This document shows, one piece after another, positions 1-8,858 of a DNA stretch of 48,464 nt. The notes beneath the pieces are model-generated. The model saw only the letters and a list, made by a program, of their open reading frames with translations. It was not told where the DNA came from and searched no databases. Both the position numbers and the translations under genes were made by a program. The first letter of the stretch is position 1. Each line of letters begins with the position of its first letter. Origin of the DNA: Bacteroides sp. (GTDB taxonomy: Bacteria > Bacteroidota > Bacteroidia > Bacteroidales > Bacteroidaceae); assembly GCA_015060735.1 (NCBI GenBank), contig SUXX01000009.1, positions 1 through 48,464 on the forward strand. The letters are read 5' to 3'.

Positions 1-49
1 GTATTAAACGAAAAACCCCCACAACTTTCGTTGCAGAGGTTCTTCCTCG

Positions 50-120
50 TTGGACTACCAGGATTCGAACCTGGACAAACAGAACCAAAACCTGTTGTGC
101 TACCATTACACCATAGTCCA
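50..120 (-). tRNA. tRNA-Gln (anticodon UUG)
   Basis: Read on the minus strand, the segment folds as a 71-nt cloverleaf. The 7-bp acceptor stem is TGGACTA/TAGTCCA with discriminator A. The anticodon stem ACAGG/TCTGT closes a 7-nt loop TTTTGGT, which places TTG at positions 34-36. The T arm carries the GTTCGAATC signature. CCA is not encoded. It reads CAA glutamine codons. The 49 bases before it, at the window edge, show no other feature. Confidence 0.93.
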
Positions 121-198
121 ATCATTATGTGCTTTCCTTGAAAAGCGTTGCAAAGGTAGAAGTTTTTATTATTCCTTCCAAATATTTTTCGAAGTTTT

Positions 199-228
199 TT
201 TGATTTTCGGCTTTTTTTCGTATCTTCG
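199..228 (+). promoter_or_regulatory. Probable promoter of the first tricorn-like gene
   Basis: A TTTG at 199-202 and TATCTTCG at 221-228 (one mismatch to the Bacteroidetes -7 box TAnnTTTG) are separated by 18 bp. Transcription would start near 235, about 20 nt before the chosen ATG. Confidence 0.5.
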
Positions 229-253
229 TCAAGATAATTCTAAATCAAATCAT

Positions 254-3200
254 ATGAAAAAACAAATCCTCAGCCTTATTCTAGGCTTGGCGGCAACGGC
301 CGGACAAGCCATTACTCCCCTTTGGCTACGCGACGTTCAAGTTTCGCCCGACGGAACTTCCATTGCCTTCTGCTACAAGGGAGATATTTATAAAGTAAGT
401 GCCCAAGGCGGACAAGCCACCCGACTGACCACACAGGCATCTTACGAATGTACACCGATTTGGTCACCGAATAGCAAACAAATAGCCTTTGCCAGTGACC
501 GGGATGGCAACTTCGACATCTATATCATGTCGGCAGACGGTGGTAGTGCCCAACGACTAACCAAGAACTCCGCATCCGAGCTTCCTTCGGCCTTTACACC
601 TGACGGCAAGCATGTGGTATTCTCGGCCTCCATCCAAGACCCGGCTCAAAGTGCCCTCTTCCCTACCAGTGCCATGACCGAACTTTATCAAGTTCCTGCA
701 AATGGCGGACGCACCCGGCAAATCCTCGCCACACCGGCCGAAGCCGTATGCTACACACCGGACGGGAAATCATTCCTCTACCAAGACAAAAAAGGCTTTG
801 AAGACGAATGGAGAAAGCACCATACCTCTTCTGTCACTCGCGACATCTGGCTCTACGATGCCAAAAGCGGCAAGCACACCAACCTGACCGACATCGGAGG
901 TGAAGACCGCGACCCATCCCTGGCTCCTGACGGAAAGACCGTCTACTTCCTCAGCGAACGAAACGGAGGAAGCATGAACGTGTACACCCTCGACATCAAC
1001 CAACCGAAGAACATCAAACCCGTAACCGGCTTCAAGACACACCCCGTACGCTTCCTCTCGGTCAGCGACAAGGGACTGCTCTGCTACACATACGACGGAG
1101 AAATCTATACCCAGGAAGCCAACGGACAGGCCAAGAAAGTAGCCATCGAACTCACTCGCGACGATAGCGAACAAGTGGCCGACCTGAAAGTGACCGGTGC
1201 CCGCTCGGCTACCGTATCACCCGATGGCAAGCAGGTAGCCTTCATCTATCGCGGTGAAGTGTTCGTTACCTCAACCGACTATGCCACTACCAAGCAAATC
1301 ACCCACACCCCTGCAGCCGAACAAGGTGTAGCCTTTGCCCCGGACAACCGTACCCTTGCCTACGGCACCGAACGCAACGGCAATTGGGAGCTTGTCCTCG
1401 CCAAGATTGCCCGCGAAGACGAGCCAAACTTCCCCAATGCAACTCTGATTAAGGAAGAAATTCTCCTCCCTTCCGACAAGATTGAACGCAGCTACCCATC
1501 GTTTTCTCCGGATGGCAAGGAACTGGCCTTCATCCAAGACCGTCGCAAGCTGATGGTTATCAACCTGGAAAGCAAGAAAGTACGCCAAATCACCGACGGC
1601 AGCTATTGGCCAAGTACCGGTGGCGGATTCGAATACGTGTGGAGCCCGGACGGAAAGTGGTTCACCCTCACTTTCACAGGCAACAAGCATGACCCTTATT
1701 ACGACATCGGTATCGTATCGGCACAAGGTGGCACCATCACCAACCTGACCAATAGTGGCTATTCCAGCGGTTCACCACGTTGGGTGATGGACGGCAATGC
1801 CATCCTCTTCACCAGCGAACGCTACGGCATGCGTAACCACGCCTCTTGGGGCTCGATGGAAGACGTCTTCTTGTGCTTCGTCAACCAAGACGCATACGAC
1901 AAATATCGCCTTAGCAAAGAAGACTACGAACTCCTGAAAGAGGTAGAAAAGGAACAAGAAAAGCTGAAAAAAGATGCCAAGAAAGACGATAAGAAGGATG
2001 CCAAGAAGGAAGAAAAACCATCCAAGGACATTGTCATGGAACTGAACGGCATCCAAGACCGCATTGTTCGTCTTACCCCGAACTCATCCGCATTGGGCAG
2101 TGCCATCATCGACAAGAAGGGCGAAACCTTGTATTACACCGCATCCTTCGAAAAAGATATGGACCTCTGGAAACTCGACCTTCGCAAAAAGGACGTGAAA
2201 CTGGCCAATAAGGGCGTAGGCTATGCCGCCTTCGAAATGGACAAGGACGGAAAGAACATCTTCCTGTTGGGAAGCCGCATGCAGAAGATGGACGCCGCAT
2301 CGGGCAAGCTCACCCCTATCACCTATAGTGCCAACCTGGAAATGAACCTGGCCGACGAACGAGCAGCCATGTTCGACCATGTATATAAGCAAGAACAGAA
2401 GCGTTTTTACAACGTAAACATGCACGGAGTGGATTGGGATGCCATGACCGAAGCCTACCGCAAGTTCCTGCCCCACATCGACAACAATTACGACTATGCC
2501 GAGCTCTTGAGCGAATGGCTGGGCGAACTCAACGTGTCACACACCGGTGGTCGTTATCGTCCGGCTCCTAGCGGTTATGCTACCGCCAACCTCGGCCTGC
2601 TCTACGACCTGAATTACGACGGAAAGGGTCTGAAAGTAGACGAAGTAATCGAAGGAAGCCCCTTCGACAATGCCCGTAGCAAGATGAAAGCAGGCGTTGT
2701 CATCGAAAAGATTAATGGCACCGAAATCACTCCGGACATGGATTACAACCTCTTGCTGAACGATCAGGCTCGCAAGAAGACCCTCGTATCCCTCTACAAC
2801 CCACAAACCAAGGAACGCTGGGAAGAAGTGACCCTTCCCATCAGCAACGGAGCTTTCAACACCTTGCTCTACAACCGCTGGGTGAAGCAACGTGCCGCCG
2901 ATGTAGAACGCTGGTCGAACGGTCGTCTGGGCTATGTACACATCCAGTCGATGGGCGACCCAAGCTTCCGTGGTGTCTATTCGGACATTCTTGGCAAGTA
3001 CAACCATTGCGACGGTATCGTTATCGACACCCGCTTCAATGGCGGTGGACGCTTGCACGAAGATGTAGAAATCCTGTTCAGCGGAAAGAAATACCTCACA
3101 CAAGTGGTTCGCGGTCAGGAATCGTGCGACATGCCAAGCCGTAGATGGAACAAGGCCAGCATCATGGTACAATGCGAAGCCAACTATAGTAATGCTCACG

Positions 3201-3481
3201 GTACACCTTGGGTATATAAATTCAAGGAAATGGGTAAGTTGGTCGGTGCTCCGGTAGCGGGAACCATGACTACTGTTTCTTGGGAAAACATGCAAGACAC
3301 TTCCCTAACCTTCGGTATCCCCGTAGTAGGTTATCGAAAGGCCGATGGCACCTACCTGGAAAACGATCAATTAGAACCGGATGTACACGTATTGAACGAT
3401 CCTGCTACCGTTGTGAAAGGTGAGGATACTCAATTAAAGGTAGCCGTTGAAACCTTAATGAAAGACTTGGGACTGAAATAA
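254..3481 (+). CDS. Secreted tricorn-like S41 family peptidase (paralogue 1)
   Basis: The protein has 1075 residues, close to archaeal tricorn protease. The ATG at 254 is chosen because it begins a clear signal peptide (KKQ, then a hydrophobic stretch ending AGQA), so the protein is probably periplasmic. The open frame upstream runs back through the tRNA and is not coding. The N-terminal two thirds carry repeated SPDG/APDG-type blades (TolB/PD40-like propellers). A Lys/Asp-rich linker lies near residues 630-655. A core domain, a PDZ-like region (DEVIEGSPFDNARSKMKAGVVIEKING) and an S41 catalytic domain follow. The tricorn Ser-His pair is present (S762-H763), and a Glu aligns at 1036. The nucleophile motif reads YSNAHG (979-984), where paralogue 2 has YSASDG, so the aligned serine is Ala981. 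It may be inactive, or it may use Ser979. Family call firm, substrate unknown. Confidence 0.88.
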   Translation: MKKQILSLILGLAATAGQAITPLWLRDVQVSPDGTSIAFCYKGDIYKVSAQGGQATRLTTQASYECTPIWSPNSKQIAFASDRDGNFDIYIMSADGGSAQRLTKNSASELPSAFTPDGKHVVFSASIQDPAQSALFPTSAMTELYQVPANGGRTRQILATPAEAVCYTPDGKSFLYQDKKGFEDEWRKHHTSSVTRDIWLYDAKSGKHTNLTDIGGEDRDPSLAPDGKTVYFLSERNGGSMNVYTLDINQPKNIKPVTGFKTHPVRFLSVSDKGLLCYTYDGEIYTQEANGQAKKVAIELTRDDSEQVADLKVTGARSATVSPDGKQVAFIYRGEVFVTSTDYATTKQITHTPAAEQGVAFAPDNRTLAYGTERNGNWELVLAKIAREDEPNFPNATLIKEEILLPSDKIERSYPSFSPDGKELAFIQDRRKLMVINLESKKVRQITDGSYWPSTGGGFEYVWSPDGKWFTLTFTGNKHDPYYDIGIVSAQGGTITNLTNSGYSSGSPRWVMDGNAILFTSERYGMRNHASWGSMEDVFLCFVNQDAYDKYRLSKEDYELLKEVEKEQEKLKKDAKKDDKKDAKKEEKPSKDIVMELNGIQDRIVRLTPNSSALGSAIIDKKGETLYYTASFEKDMDLWKLDLRKKDVKLANKGVGYAAFEMDKDGKNIFLLGSRMQKMDAASGKLTPITYSANLEMNLADERAAMFDHVYKQEQKRFYNVNMHGVDWDAMTEAYRKFLPHIDNNYDYAELLSEWLGELNVSHTGGRYRPAPSGYATANLGLLYDLNYDGKGLKVDEVIEGSPFDNARSKMKAGVVIEKINGTEITPDMDYNLLLNDQARKKTLVSLYNPQTKERWEEVTLPISNGAFNTLLYNRWVKQRAADVERWSNGRLGYVHIQSMGDPSFRGVYSDILGKYNHCDGIVIDTRFNGGGRLHEDVEILFSGKKYLTQVVRGQESCDMPSRRWNKASIMVQCEANYSNAHGTPWVYKFKEMGKLVGAPVAGTMTTVSWENMQDTSLTFGIPVVGYRKADGTYLENDQLEPDVHVLNDPATVVKGEDTQLKVAVETLMKDLGLK

Positions 3482-3556
3482 ACGAAAGCCTTTGAGACAC
3501 ATTCTTCATACTAATAAATGTACGGAAGATGTGTAAAATAGCCCCCCTTTATAAAT

Positions 3557-3635
3557 GTGTCATTCTGAGCATCGCGAAGAATCTGAAGACATTTACTTTA
3601 TGTATACAGATTCTTCACTGCGTTCAGGATGACAC
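3557..3635 (+). repeat. 79-bp palindromic intergenic repeat, copy A
   Basis: The copy starts GTGTCATTCTGAGC and ends as an imperfect inverted complement (GTTCAGGATGACAC). Two arms of about 31 bp enclose a loop with ACATTTACTTTATGTA. Four related copies occur at 8859, 20835, 37317 and 42103. The right flank to about 3666 (TTTTGATAGCAATTCTG...ATTATGACACATCC) matches the flank of the 42103 copy, so A is part of a larger, partly decayed element. It lies 75 bp after the tricorn-like gene. Confidence 0.9.
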
Positions 3636-3841
3636 GTTATTTTGATAGCAATTCTGTATTATGACACATCCAACGTATTATTTGCAACCAGTAAATTGTC
3701 TTTTATGGCCAATTTGAATGTATCCACATCCGATAATTCTGATAAGGAAATTTAGAATATAAATGAGGAAATCATTAAATCGGCATCTGAATCAAACCGG
3801 CTATCTTTACACCGAAAATTAAAATGTAAAGACTGTATACA

Positions 3842-3991
3842 ATGAATGAAATGTGCATGTGGGTAAGCTTAGTTGTAGTCTTTATGGTATTGTTACAGGT
3901 TGTATCTACCTATATAGCTACTTTAAGTAGTTTTATAGGATTAATCTGTAGCTTGCTAGGGGTCTTCACTAGTTTAAGAAAAGACTGCTAA
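3842..3991 (+). CDS. Small hydrophobic membrane peptide, 49 aa (hypothetical)
   Basis: An ATG-TAA frame encodes MNEMCMWVSLVVV..., with one long hydrophobic stretch (about residues 7-43) and a short charged tail RKDC. A near-consensus -7 box (TATCTTTA, 3802-3809) lies 32 bp upstream, and a strong hairpin terminator follows 6 bp after the stop. Size, single membrane span, Cys and charged C-terminus resemble small membrane peptides, including type I toxins. No antisense RNA promoter was identified, so this is only a resemblance. It is the only coding candidate in the 574-bp gap between the tricorn-like gene and tyrS; the rest holds repeat copy A and its flanks. Confidence 0.45.
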   Translation: MNEMCMWVSLVVVFMVLLQVVSTYIATLSSFIGLICSLLGVFTSLRKDC

Positions 3992-3997
3992 TTACGC

Positions 3998-4036
3998 AAA
4001 AAGGGTGACCGATTAAACAATTGGTCACCCTTTCTT
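3998..4036. terminator. Bidirectional hairpin terminator
   Basis: The arms AAAGGGTGACC and GGTCACCCTTT flank a 12-nt loop (GATTAAACAATT). Each strand ends in a T-rich tract. It can end both the 49-aa ORF (plus) and tyrS (minus, stop at 4056). Confidence 0.85.
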
Positions 4037-4055
4037 TATACGAATATTACGATAA

Positions 4056-5348
4056 TTATTTTGCTATCACAAGGTAATAGTTCTTCTTACCACGCTGAAC
4101 GAGTAAGTATTTATCGTCGAGCAAATCGGCAGTAGTTACCACCTGATCGAAAGCGGTGAGCTTTTCCTTGTTGAGCGATACTCCCCCACCCTGAACGAGC
4201 TTACGCATTTCACCCTTCGAAGCGAAGATGGCTGCACTATCCACGAACAAATCAACGGCCTTCACGCCTTCTGTCAAGGCTTCCTTCGACACTTCGAACT
4301 GAGGAACACCTTCGAATACAGCGAGCAAAGTTTGTTCGTCGAGCTTCTTCAAAGCTTCTGATGTGGCATTACCGAAAAGGATACCCGATGCTTCGACAGC
4401 AGCATTGTATTCTTCTTCCGAGTGAACCATCACGGTTACTTCCTTGGCCAGACGCTTTTGCAATACACGAAGATGCGGTGCTTCGGTGTGTTCGGCAATG
4501 AGGGCATCGATTTCTTCCTTGCTGAGGGAAGTGAAAATCTTGATGTACTTGGCTGCATCTTCATCGCTCACGTTCAACCAGAACTGGTAGAACTTGTAAG
4601 GAGAAGTATAGTTCGGATCAAGCCAGATGTTGCCCGATTCGGTCTTGCCGAACTTGCCACCGTCGGCCTTGGTAATCAACGGACAAGTCAAGGCAAAGGC
4701 TTCACCACCCTTGGTACGACGAATCAGTTCGGTACCGGTAGTGATGTTACCCCATTGGTCGGAACCGCCGAGTTGAAGCTTGCAGTTCTTATTTTCCCAC
4801 AAATAAAGGAAGTCGTAACCCTGAAGGAGCTGATAAGTAAATTCGGTGAACGACAAGCCGTCGCGTGCTTCACCGTTGAGACGCTTCTGTACACTGTCCT
4901 TGGCCATCATATAGTTTACGGTGATGTGCTTACCGATTTCGCGGGCAAAGTCAAGGAACGTATAATCCTTCATCCAGTCGTAGTTGTTTACCAACTCGGC
5001 CTTGTTCGGAGCATCGCTTTCGAAATCGAGGAACTTGGCCAACTGCTTCTTGATGCAAGCCACATTATGACGCAAGGTTTCTTCGTTCAACAAGTTACGT
5101 TCCGCCGACTTGCCCGAAGGGTCACCAATCATACCGGTTGCACCACCTACGAGAGCCAATGGCTTGTGGCCGCAACGCTGGAAGTGACGAAGCATCATCA
5201 CGCCGCAAAGGTGGCCGATGTGCAAGGAGTCGGCAGTAGGGTCGATACCCAAATAAGCGGTGACCTGTTCCTTAGCCAACAATTCTTCCGTGCCTGGCAT
5301 GATGGTGTGAATCATGCCACGCCATGTCAATTCTTCTACAAAATTCAT
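4056..5348 (-). CDS. tyrS: Tyrosyl-tRNA synthetase
   Basis: The 430-residue class I aminoacyl-tRNA synthetase charges tRNA-Tyr in the cytoplasm. The HIGH motif is at residues 43-46 (HIGHLCG) and the KMSKS-type loop reads KFGKTESG. The tyrosine-binding region [11 protein letters not shown] and GGSDQWGN are present. The C-terminus ([13 protein letters not shown]) is an S4 RNA-binding domain. The ATG at 5348 is followed by a typical TyrS N-terminus. A leader of about 60 nt precedes it, with a -7 box at 5416-5423 and a small hairpin. The gene ends at the bidirectional terminator at 3998-4036. Confidence 0.97.
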   Translation of the reverse strand: MNFVEELTWRGMIHTIMPGTEELLAKEQVTAYLGIDPTADSLHIGHLCGVMMLRHFQRCGHKPLALVGGATGMIGDPSGKSAERNLLNEETLRHNVACIKKQLAKFLDFESDAPNKAELVNNYDWMKDYTFLDFAREIGKHITVNYMMAKDSVQKRLNGEARDGLSFTEFTYQLLQGYDFLYLWENKNCKLQLGGSDQWGNITTGTELIRRTKGGEAFALTCPLITKADGGKFGKTESGNIWLDPNYTSPYKFYQFWLNVSDEDAAKYIKIFTSLSKEEIDALIAEHTEAPHLRVLQKRLAKEVTVMVHSEEEYNAAVEASGILFGNATSEALKKLDEQTLLAVFEGVPQFEVSKEALTEGVKAVDLFVDSAAIFASKGEMRKLVQGGGVSLNKEKLTAFDQVVTTADLLDDKYLLVQRGKKNYYLVIAK

Positions 5349-5394
5349 CTGTATATATGTTTTTAATTATTATTATTCTTAGCTTTATGTGTAT

Positions 5395-5423
5395 AACCAC
5401 GAAGAAGCGTGGTTGCAAAATTA
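5395..5423 (-). promoter_or_regulatory. tyrS promoter -7 box and 5' leader hairpin
   Basis: On the minus strand, TAATTTTG (5423 to 5416) matches TAnnTTTG. Immediately downstream AACCACG-CTTCTT-CGTGGTT (5414 to 5395) forms a 7-bp hairpin that would sit at the extreme 5' end of the tyrS mRNA. No T-box features were seen. Confidence 0.6.
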
Positions 5424-5449
5424 CGACACTTTATCTGAACAAGCAACTC

Positions 5450-6073
5450 TTAGGGCTTAAAAAAGACTTGCTGCACATTCTTCTCTATGTCTTCAGCTAA
5501 CTTTTCCACTGACATTCCCCGTACCTTTGCAGTCTGCTGATACACCTCCTGTATGCTTACATCACTATCATCGGTTTCCAACAGAAGCTTTTCTATCGGA
5601 ATCTGACGCAAGGTATCCTCCTGAAATTTTGCTCCGAAAGAGAGGTAAAAGCCGTGTTTCAAATATTCAGTAGCCAAGGCTGCTTTCCCTCGAAAACCAT
5701 GAATCACCCAAGGCATTTCAGGCTTCATCGCCCGCTTGACAGCAAGCAACTGCTCCGTACACCGAACAGCATGAATCACCAATGGCAAATGCATGCTTTC
5801 CGATAGCCTCGCACAGCGTTCAAAAATTTCCAATTGCCGGTTCATCGGCCATTCAGCCAGCTTGTCCAGTCCACATTCTCCAATGGCCAATACCCCGACA
5901 TCATGGACCGCTTCTTCCAACCATCGGAACTGCTCCTCAGCCGACGCCAGATACCACGGATGAATACCTACCGAACGGAACCCTTTATCGCCCGGAGAAA
6001 AAACATCCTTCATCGTACACGACCTGATGGCATCATCGGAAGGAATATGAGTATGTATATCGAAAAACTTCAT
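5450..6073 (-). CDS. TatD family metal-dependent hydrolase
   Basis: The 207-residue TIM-barrel metallohydrolase shows the TatD/YcfH ligands in order: DIHTH at the N-terminus, GECGLD, VIHAVR, VIHGFRG and ETDDSD near the C-terminus. The start is set at the ATG giving MKFFDIHTH, because longer frames run into yidD, whose stop is 5 bp upstream. It is shorter than most TatD proteins (about 260 residues), as is common for the Bacteroidetes version. TatD relatives act as 3'-5' exonucleases or tRNA/DNA hydrolases; the substrate here is unknown. It is probably the last gene of the rnpA-yidD-tatD transcript. Confidence 0.85.
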   Translation of the reverse strand: MKFFDIHTHIPSDDAIRSCTMKDVFSPGDKGFRSVGIHPWYLASAEEQFRWLEEAVHDVGVLAIGECGLDKLAEWPMNRQLEIFERCARLSESMHLPLVIHAVRCTEQLLAVKRAMKPEMPWVIHGFRGKAALATEYLKHGFYLSFGAKFQEDTLRQIPIEKLLLETDDSDVSIQEVYQQTAKVRGMSVEKLAEDIEKNVQQVFFKP

Positions 6074-6078
6074 TGTAC

Positions 6079-6300
6079 TTAAGGAACAGGGTCGTAACCG
6101 GAACCACCCCATGGGTGACACCTCAAAATCCGCCGGACAGCCAAATAAAGCCCCTTAAAAGGACCGTGCTTGGTGATGGCTTCCATGGCATAAGCCGAAC
6201 AGGTAGGCTCAAAACGACAGGAAGGAGCAGTGAGCGGTGAAATATATCCCCGATAAAAACGAATAGGGAGCAACAACAAGAAAGTCAGCAATCGTTTCAT
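6079..6300 (-). CDS. yidD: Membrane protein insertion efficiency factor YidD
   Basis: This 73-residue protein has the full family signature: [24 protein letters not shown], then A...HG...G, then [17 protein letters not shown]. It has an amphipathic N-terminus and conserved cysteines. YidD assists YidC-dependent insertion of inner-membrane proteins. Its ATG overlaps the rnpA stop by 4 bp (ATGA), the canonical rnpA-yidD coupling. Confidence 0.96.
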   Translation of the reverse strand: MKRLLTFLLLLPIRFYRGYISPLTAPSCRFEPTCSAYAMEAITKHGPFKGLYLAVRRILRCHPWGGSGYDPVP

Positions 6301-6698
6301 TTCATATCCTCGGCAATGTGATAAAGCAACTTCTTGACCTTATGTTCGACTTCGGACGCAGGGCGTACCTGATTGTCAAGCCAGATAAATGCCAGAACCA
6401 GCCGACGCCGATCGGTCGATGTCTGCAATGCATCCAGCAAGATGTATTTGTTCCGACGATAGGCTTCACGCACTTGCCGTTTAACCAAATTACGCTTTAC
6501 CGCATGCTTGAATCTCTTTTTAGGCACACTGACAAGAATCGAGGCATCGGCAGTGCCCTCCTCGGGGGTAATCCACATATACACTACTCGCAAAGGGAAA
6601 GCCGGGAAAGAATGGTTTCCTCCTGCAAATAAACGCTCAATCAGCTTTTTGCTGCATAAGCGTTCGGCCTTACTTAGTGTATATCTTCTGTCTTCCAT
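6297..6698 (-). CDS. rnpA: Ribonuclease P protein component
   Basis: This basic 133-residue protein binds RNase P RNA for 5' processing of pre-tRNA. The diagnostic RNR-type segment reads [21 protein letters not shown], preceded by SVPKK. The start is the ATG at 6698 ([14 protein letters not shown]). A frame from a TTG at 6707 is possible but unnecessary. The gene overlaps yidD. Its promoter lies inside the loop of the hairpin that follows hemD. Confidence 0.95.
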   Translation of the reverse strand: MEDRRYTLSKAERLCSKKLIERLFAGGNHSFPAFPLRVVYMWITPEEGTADASILVSVPKKRFKHAVKRNLVKRQVREAYRRNKYILLDALQTSTDRRRLVLAFIWLDNQVRPASEVEHKVKKLLYHIAEDMK

Positions 6699-6707
6699 CT
6701 CAATCAA

Positions 6708-6768
6708 TAAAAAATACGGAGGTTTTGAGACACAAAGTTAACACTTTATAGAAACAAAACCTCCGTAT
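6708..6768 (-). terminator. hemD terminator with the rnpA promoter in its loop
   Basis: Perfect 14-bp arms (ATACGGAGGTTTTG at 6714-6727, its complement at 6755-6768) are followed on the minus strand by a TTTTTT run, a terminator for hemD (stop at 6785). The 27-nt loop contains TAACTTTG (6740 to 6733, minus), a perfect -7 box. The predicted rnpA start near 6726 would lie in the downstream arm. Confidence 0.7.
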
Positions 6769-6784
6769 AAAGGGAAGAATTTTA

Positions 6785-7534
6785 TCAATCCTTGTTACGT
6801 TCGCCAATAAATTTATCCAAAGCAGCTGTCATGGATGGAGATTCCACTGTCGGTGCTTCCAAATCCAAACGCAAGCCGGCATCTTTCACCGCCTTTGCTG
6901 TGGCAGGACCAAAACAGCCAATGGCAATTTCGTTTTGTTCAAAACCCGGGAAATTCTTCATCAGAGAATTGATTCCGGCCGGGCTGAAGAACAACAACAT
7001 ATCGTAGTCGAACTTTTCTTCCGGAGTAAAGTCATTGCTCACTGTGCGATACATAACCGCTTCGGTATGTTGAATCTTCTTAGCATCCAGAGCATTCTTG
7101 ATTTCATCCGTATGCACATCCGACATCGGAACAAAATACTTTTCATTACCATGCTTCACAATAGATGGAAGCAAATCTACAAACTTACCCGTTGCTCCGA
7201 AAAAGACTTTACGCTTGCGATACTGTACATACTTCTGAATGTATAAAGCAATCTGTTCAGAAGTACAGAAATACTTCATTGTTTCCGGAATCGTTACACG
7301 CAATTCACCACACAATGTAAAGAAATGGTCAATTGCATGACGTGAAGTAAAAATCACAGCCGTATGATCTAAAATAGAAACTTTCTGCTGTCTGAATTCT
7401 CGAGCAGGCAAACTTTCCACCTTGATAAAAGGACGGAAATCTATTTTTACACCGTATTTCTCAGCAATATCATAATAAGGAGACTTATCTGATGCGGGTT
7501 TAGGCTGAGAAACAAGAACTTTTTTTATCTTCAA
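6785..7534 (-). CDS. hemD: Uroporphyrinogen-III synthase
   Basis: The 249-residue protein is a Bacteroidetes-type HemD, which cyclises hydroxymethylbilane to uroporphyrinogen III on the way to haem, sirohaem or cobalamin. Seen are the N-terminal KIKKVLVSQPKP, FTSRHAIDHFF, the SDVHTDEI segment, FFSPAGINSLMKNFP and GCFGPATAKAVKDAG. Conservation demands a start at the TTG of 7534, since no in-frame ATG lies upstream before a stop. It begins 4 bp after the DUF4271 gene, so translation is probably coupled. Confidence 0.9.
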   Translation of the reverse strand: MKIKKVLVSQPKPASDKSPYYDIAEKYGVKIDFRPFIKVESLPAREFRQQKVSILDHTAVIFTSRHAIDHFFTLCGELRVTIPETMKYFCTSEQIALYIQKYVQYRKRKVFFGATGKFVDLLPSIVKHGNEKYFVPMSDVHTDEIKNALDAKKIQHTEAVMYRTVSNDFTPEEKFDYDMLLFFSPAGINSLMKNFPGFEQNEIAIGCFGPATAKAVKDAGLRLDLEAPTVESPSMTAALDKFIGERNKD

Positions 7535-7538
7535 GGCT

Positions 7539-8258
7539 CTAAATATTTAATATCAAATTGTTACTCACTGTTTCAATGCCCTTCCACATAATCAGGTCAG
7601 GCAAAATTTCCAGGGCACAAAAGTACAAAATTAAATGAACCAGGCCATGAATATTCCCGAAAAAGTTGCTAAAGCATTTGTAAAATAAGGCAATTTTAGC
7701 AAAAATTATTATTGCTCCCACCAAATATGCTGCCGTATGCAATGATAAGCCAAAATAAACAACCAAAAGTATCACCGGGAATAAGAAAAGACCAATCCAT
7801 ACGATTACATTAAGATAGGCCGACACCCATAACAAATTTCTAGCCTTCTGAAAGAAAACCCAGTTTACAAAGCTATACAACAGATATTTAAGTAACAAAA
7901 AGACAGATATACCACCGACAATACCTGCCAGCAAATAACCATGAGAAGTGACAAAGAACAAATCGGGAGAAGTAGCCGACAGAAAATAATAGATGCAAAA
8001 ACCTATCAACAAACAAGAATGGAACAATAGCAAAGCCGTATAACGAATGTCGCTCACCGTTACTTCATCGAACATGCTGGCACGCTCGCGTGAAGTGGCA
8101 AAGGACTTTAATTGATGATATAAATATTTATTACCTTTTGCCAACACATATGAAAGCAGCACCATACAACAAAACAGAATGCAAGTAACCATTCCATCCG
8201 TACGCAATAAATAAGGCAGGGGTTCTCCTATCATACCTTCCATACTTATTTCATTCAT
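7539..8258 (-). CDS. DUF4271 integral membrane protein
   Basis: This 239-residue protein has about five to six hydrophobic segments separated by short loops. An N-terminal periplasmic or cytosolic stretch ends in the ERASMFDEVTVSDIRY region typical of DUF4271. The function is unknown. In Bacteroidetes this family is commonly next to hemD, as here. The ATG overlaps the stop of the upstream LOG gene by 4 bp, and the stop is 4 bp from hemD, so the three genes form one transcript. Confidence 0.8.
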   Translation of the reverse strand: MNEISMEGMIGEPLPYLLRTDGMVTCILFCCMVLLSYVLAKGNKYLYHQLKSFATSRERASMFDEVTVSDIRYTALLLFHSCLLIGFCIYYFLSATSPDLFFVTSHGYLLAGIVGGISVFLLLKYLLYSFVNWVFFQKARNLLWVSAYLNVIVWIGLFLFPVILLVVYFGLSLHTAAYLVGAIIIFAKIALFYKCFSNFFGNIHGLVHLILYFCALEILPDLIMWKGIETVSNNLILNI

Positions 8259-8848
8259 ATCGCTGCAAATTTACGGATTTCTTCGTTCCACACCGGGATA
8301 CGGTACAACAAATCCACGGCTTCTTCGGCAGTTGAGGCCACTTGCCATATCTCGCCATGCTCCTGTCTCATGAACGACTCATCGATGGCACATTGCAACA
8401 TCTTCAGCAACGGATTGTAGTAACCGTCCACATTCAGAATAACAATCGGTTTAAGATATAAACCCAATTGCTTCCAAGTGATTATTTCAAGTAACTCTTC
8501 CATCGTACCACATCCGCCGGGAAGGGCAATGACTGCATCCGACATTTCTGCCATCAGTTGTTTGCGTTCGTGCATGGTATCAGTTTCTATCAAGCGTGTC
8601 AGGCCGATGTGATGCCATCCTTGCTCCACCATGAACCGGGGGATGACGCCAGTAACGGTACCGCCAGCTTCCAAAGCTGCATTCGAGGTAGCTGCCATCA
8701 GCCCGATGCTTCCGGCACCATTGATGACATTAATGTGCTTCTCTGCCAAGATACGTCCTAATTCCGTGGCTGCCTCGAAGTATTTTGGAGCGATTTTGGT
8801 ACTGGAAGCACTGTATACGCAAACATTTTTAATGGTGTTCATAATCAT
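8255..8848 (-). CDS. LOG family protein (TIGR00730; nucleoside 5'-monophosphate phosphoribohydrolase-like)
   Basis: The 197-residue Rossmann-fold protein carries the hallmark PGGCGTMEELLE motif, plus GAGSIGLM and a conserved MxERK segment (MHERKQLMAE). Relatives release adenine-type bases from nucleoside monophosphates, or are cytokinin-activating or YgdH-like enzymes; the substrate here is unknown. The start could be 8848 (MIMNTIK) or 8842 (MNTIK). It is the first gene of the LOG-DUF4271-hemD unit and lies just downstream of repeat copy B. Confidence 0.88.
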   Translation of the reverse strand: MIMNTIKNVCVYSASSTKIAPKYFEAATELGRILAEKHINVINGAGSIGLMAATSNAALEAGGTVTGVIPRFMVEQGWHHIGLTRLIETDTMHERKQLMAEMSDAVIALPGGCGTMEELLEIITWKQLGLYLKPIVILNVDGYYNPLLKMLQCAIDESFMRQEHGEIWQVASTAEEAVDLLYRIPVWNEEIRKFAAI

Positions 8849-8858
8849 TTGATAGCAT

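Noticed and set aside
50..253. Extension of the first tricorn-like frame upstream to 50
   Set aside because: It starts at a TTG inside a well-formed tRNA-Gln on the other strand. The ATG at 254 begins a clear signal peptide after a promoter-like motif.
5349..5449. T-box leader for tyrS
   Set aside because: No specifier loop or TGGNACC-type T-box sequence. Only a short hairpin is present.
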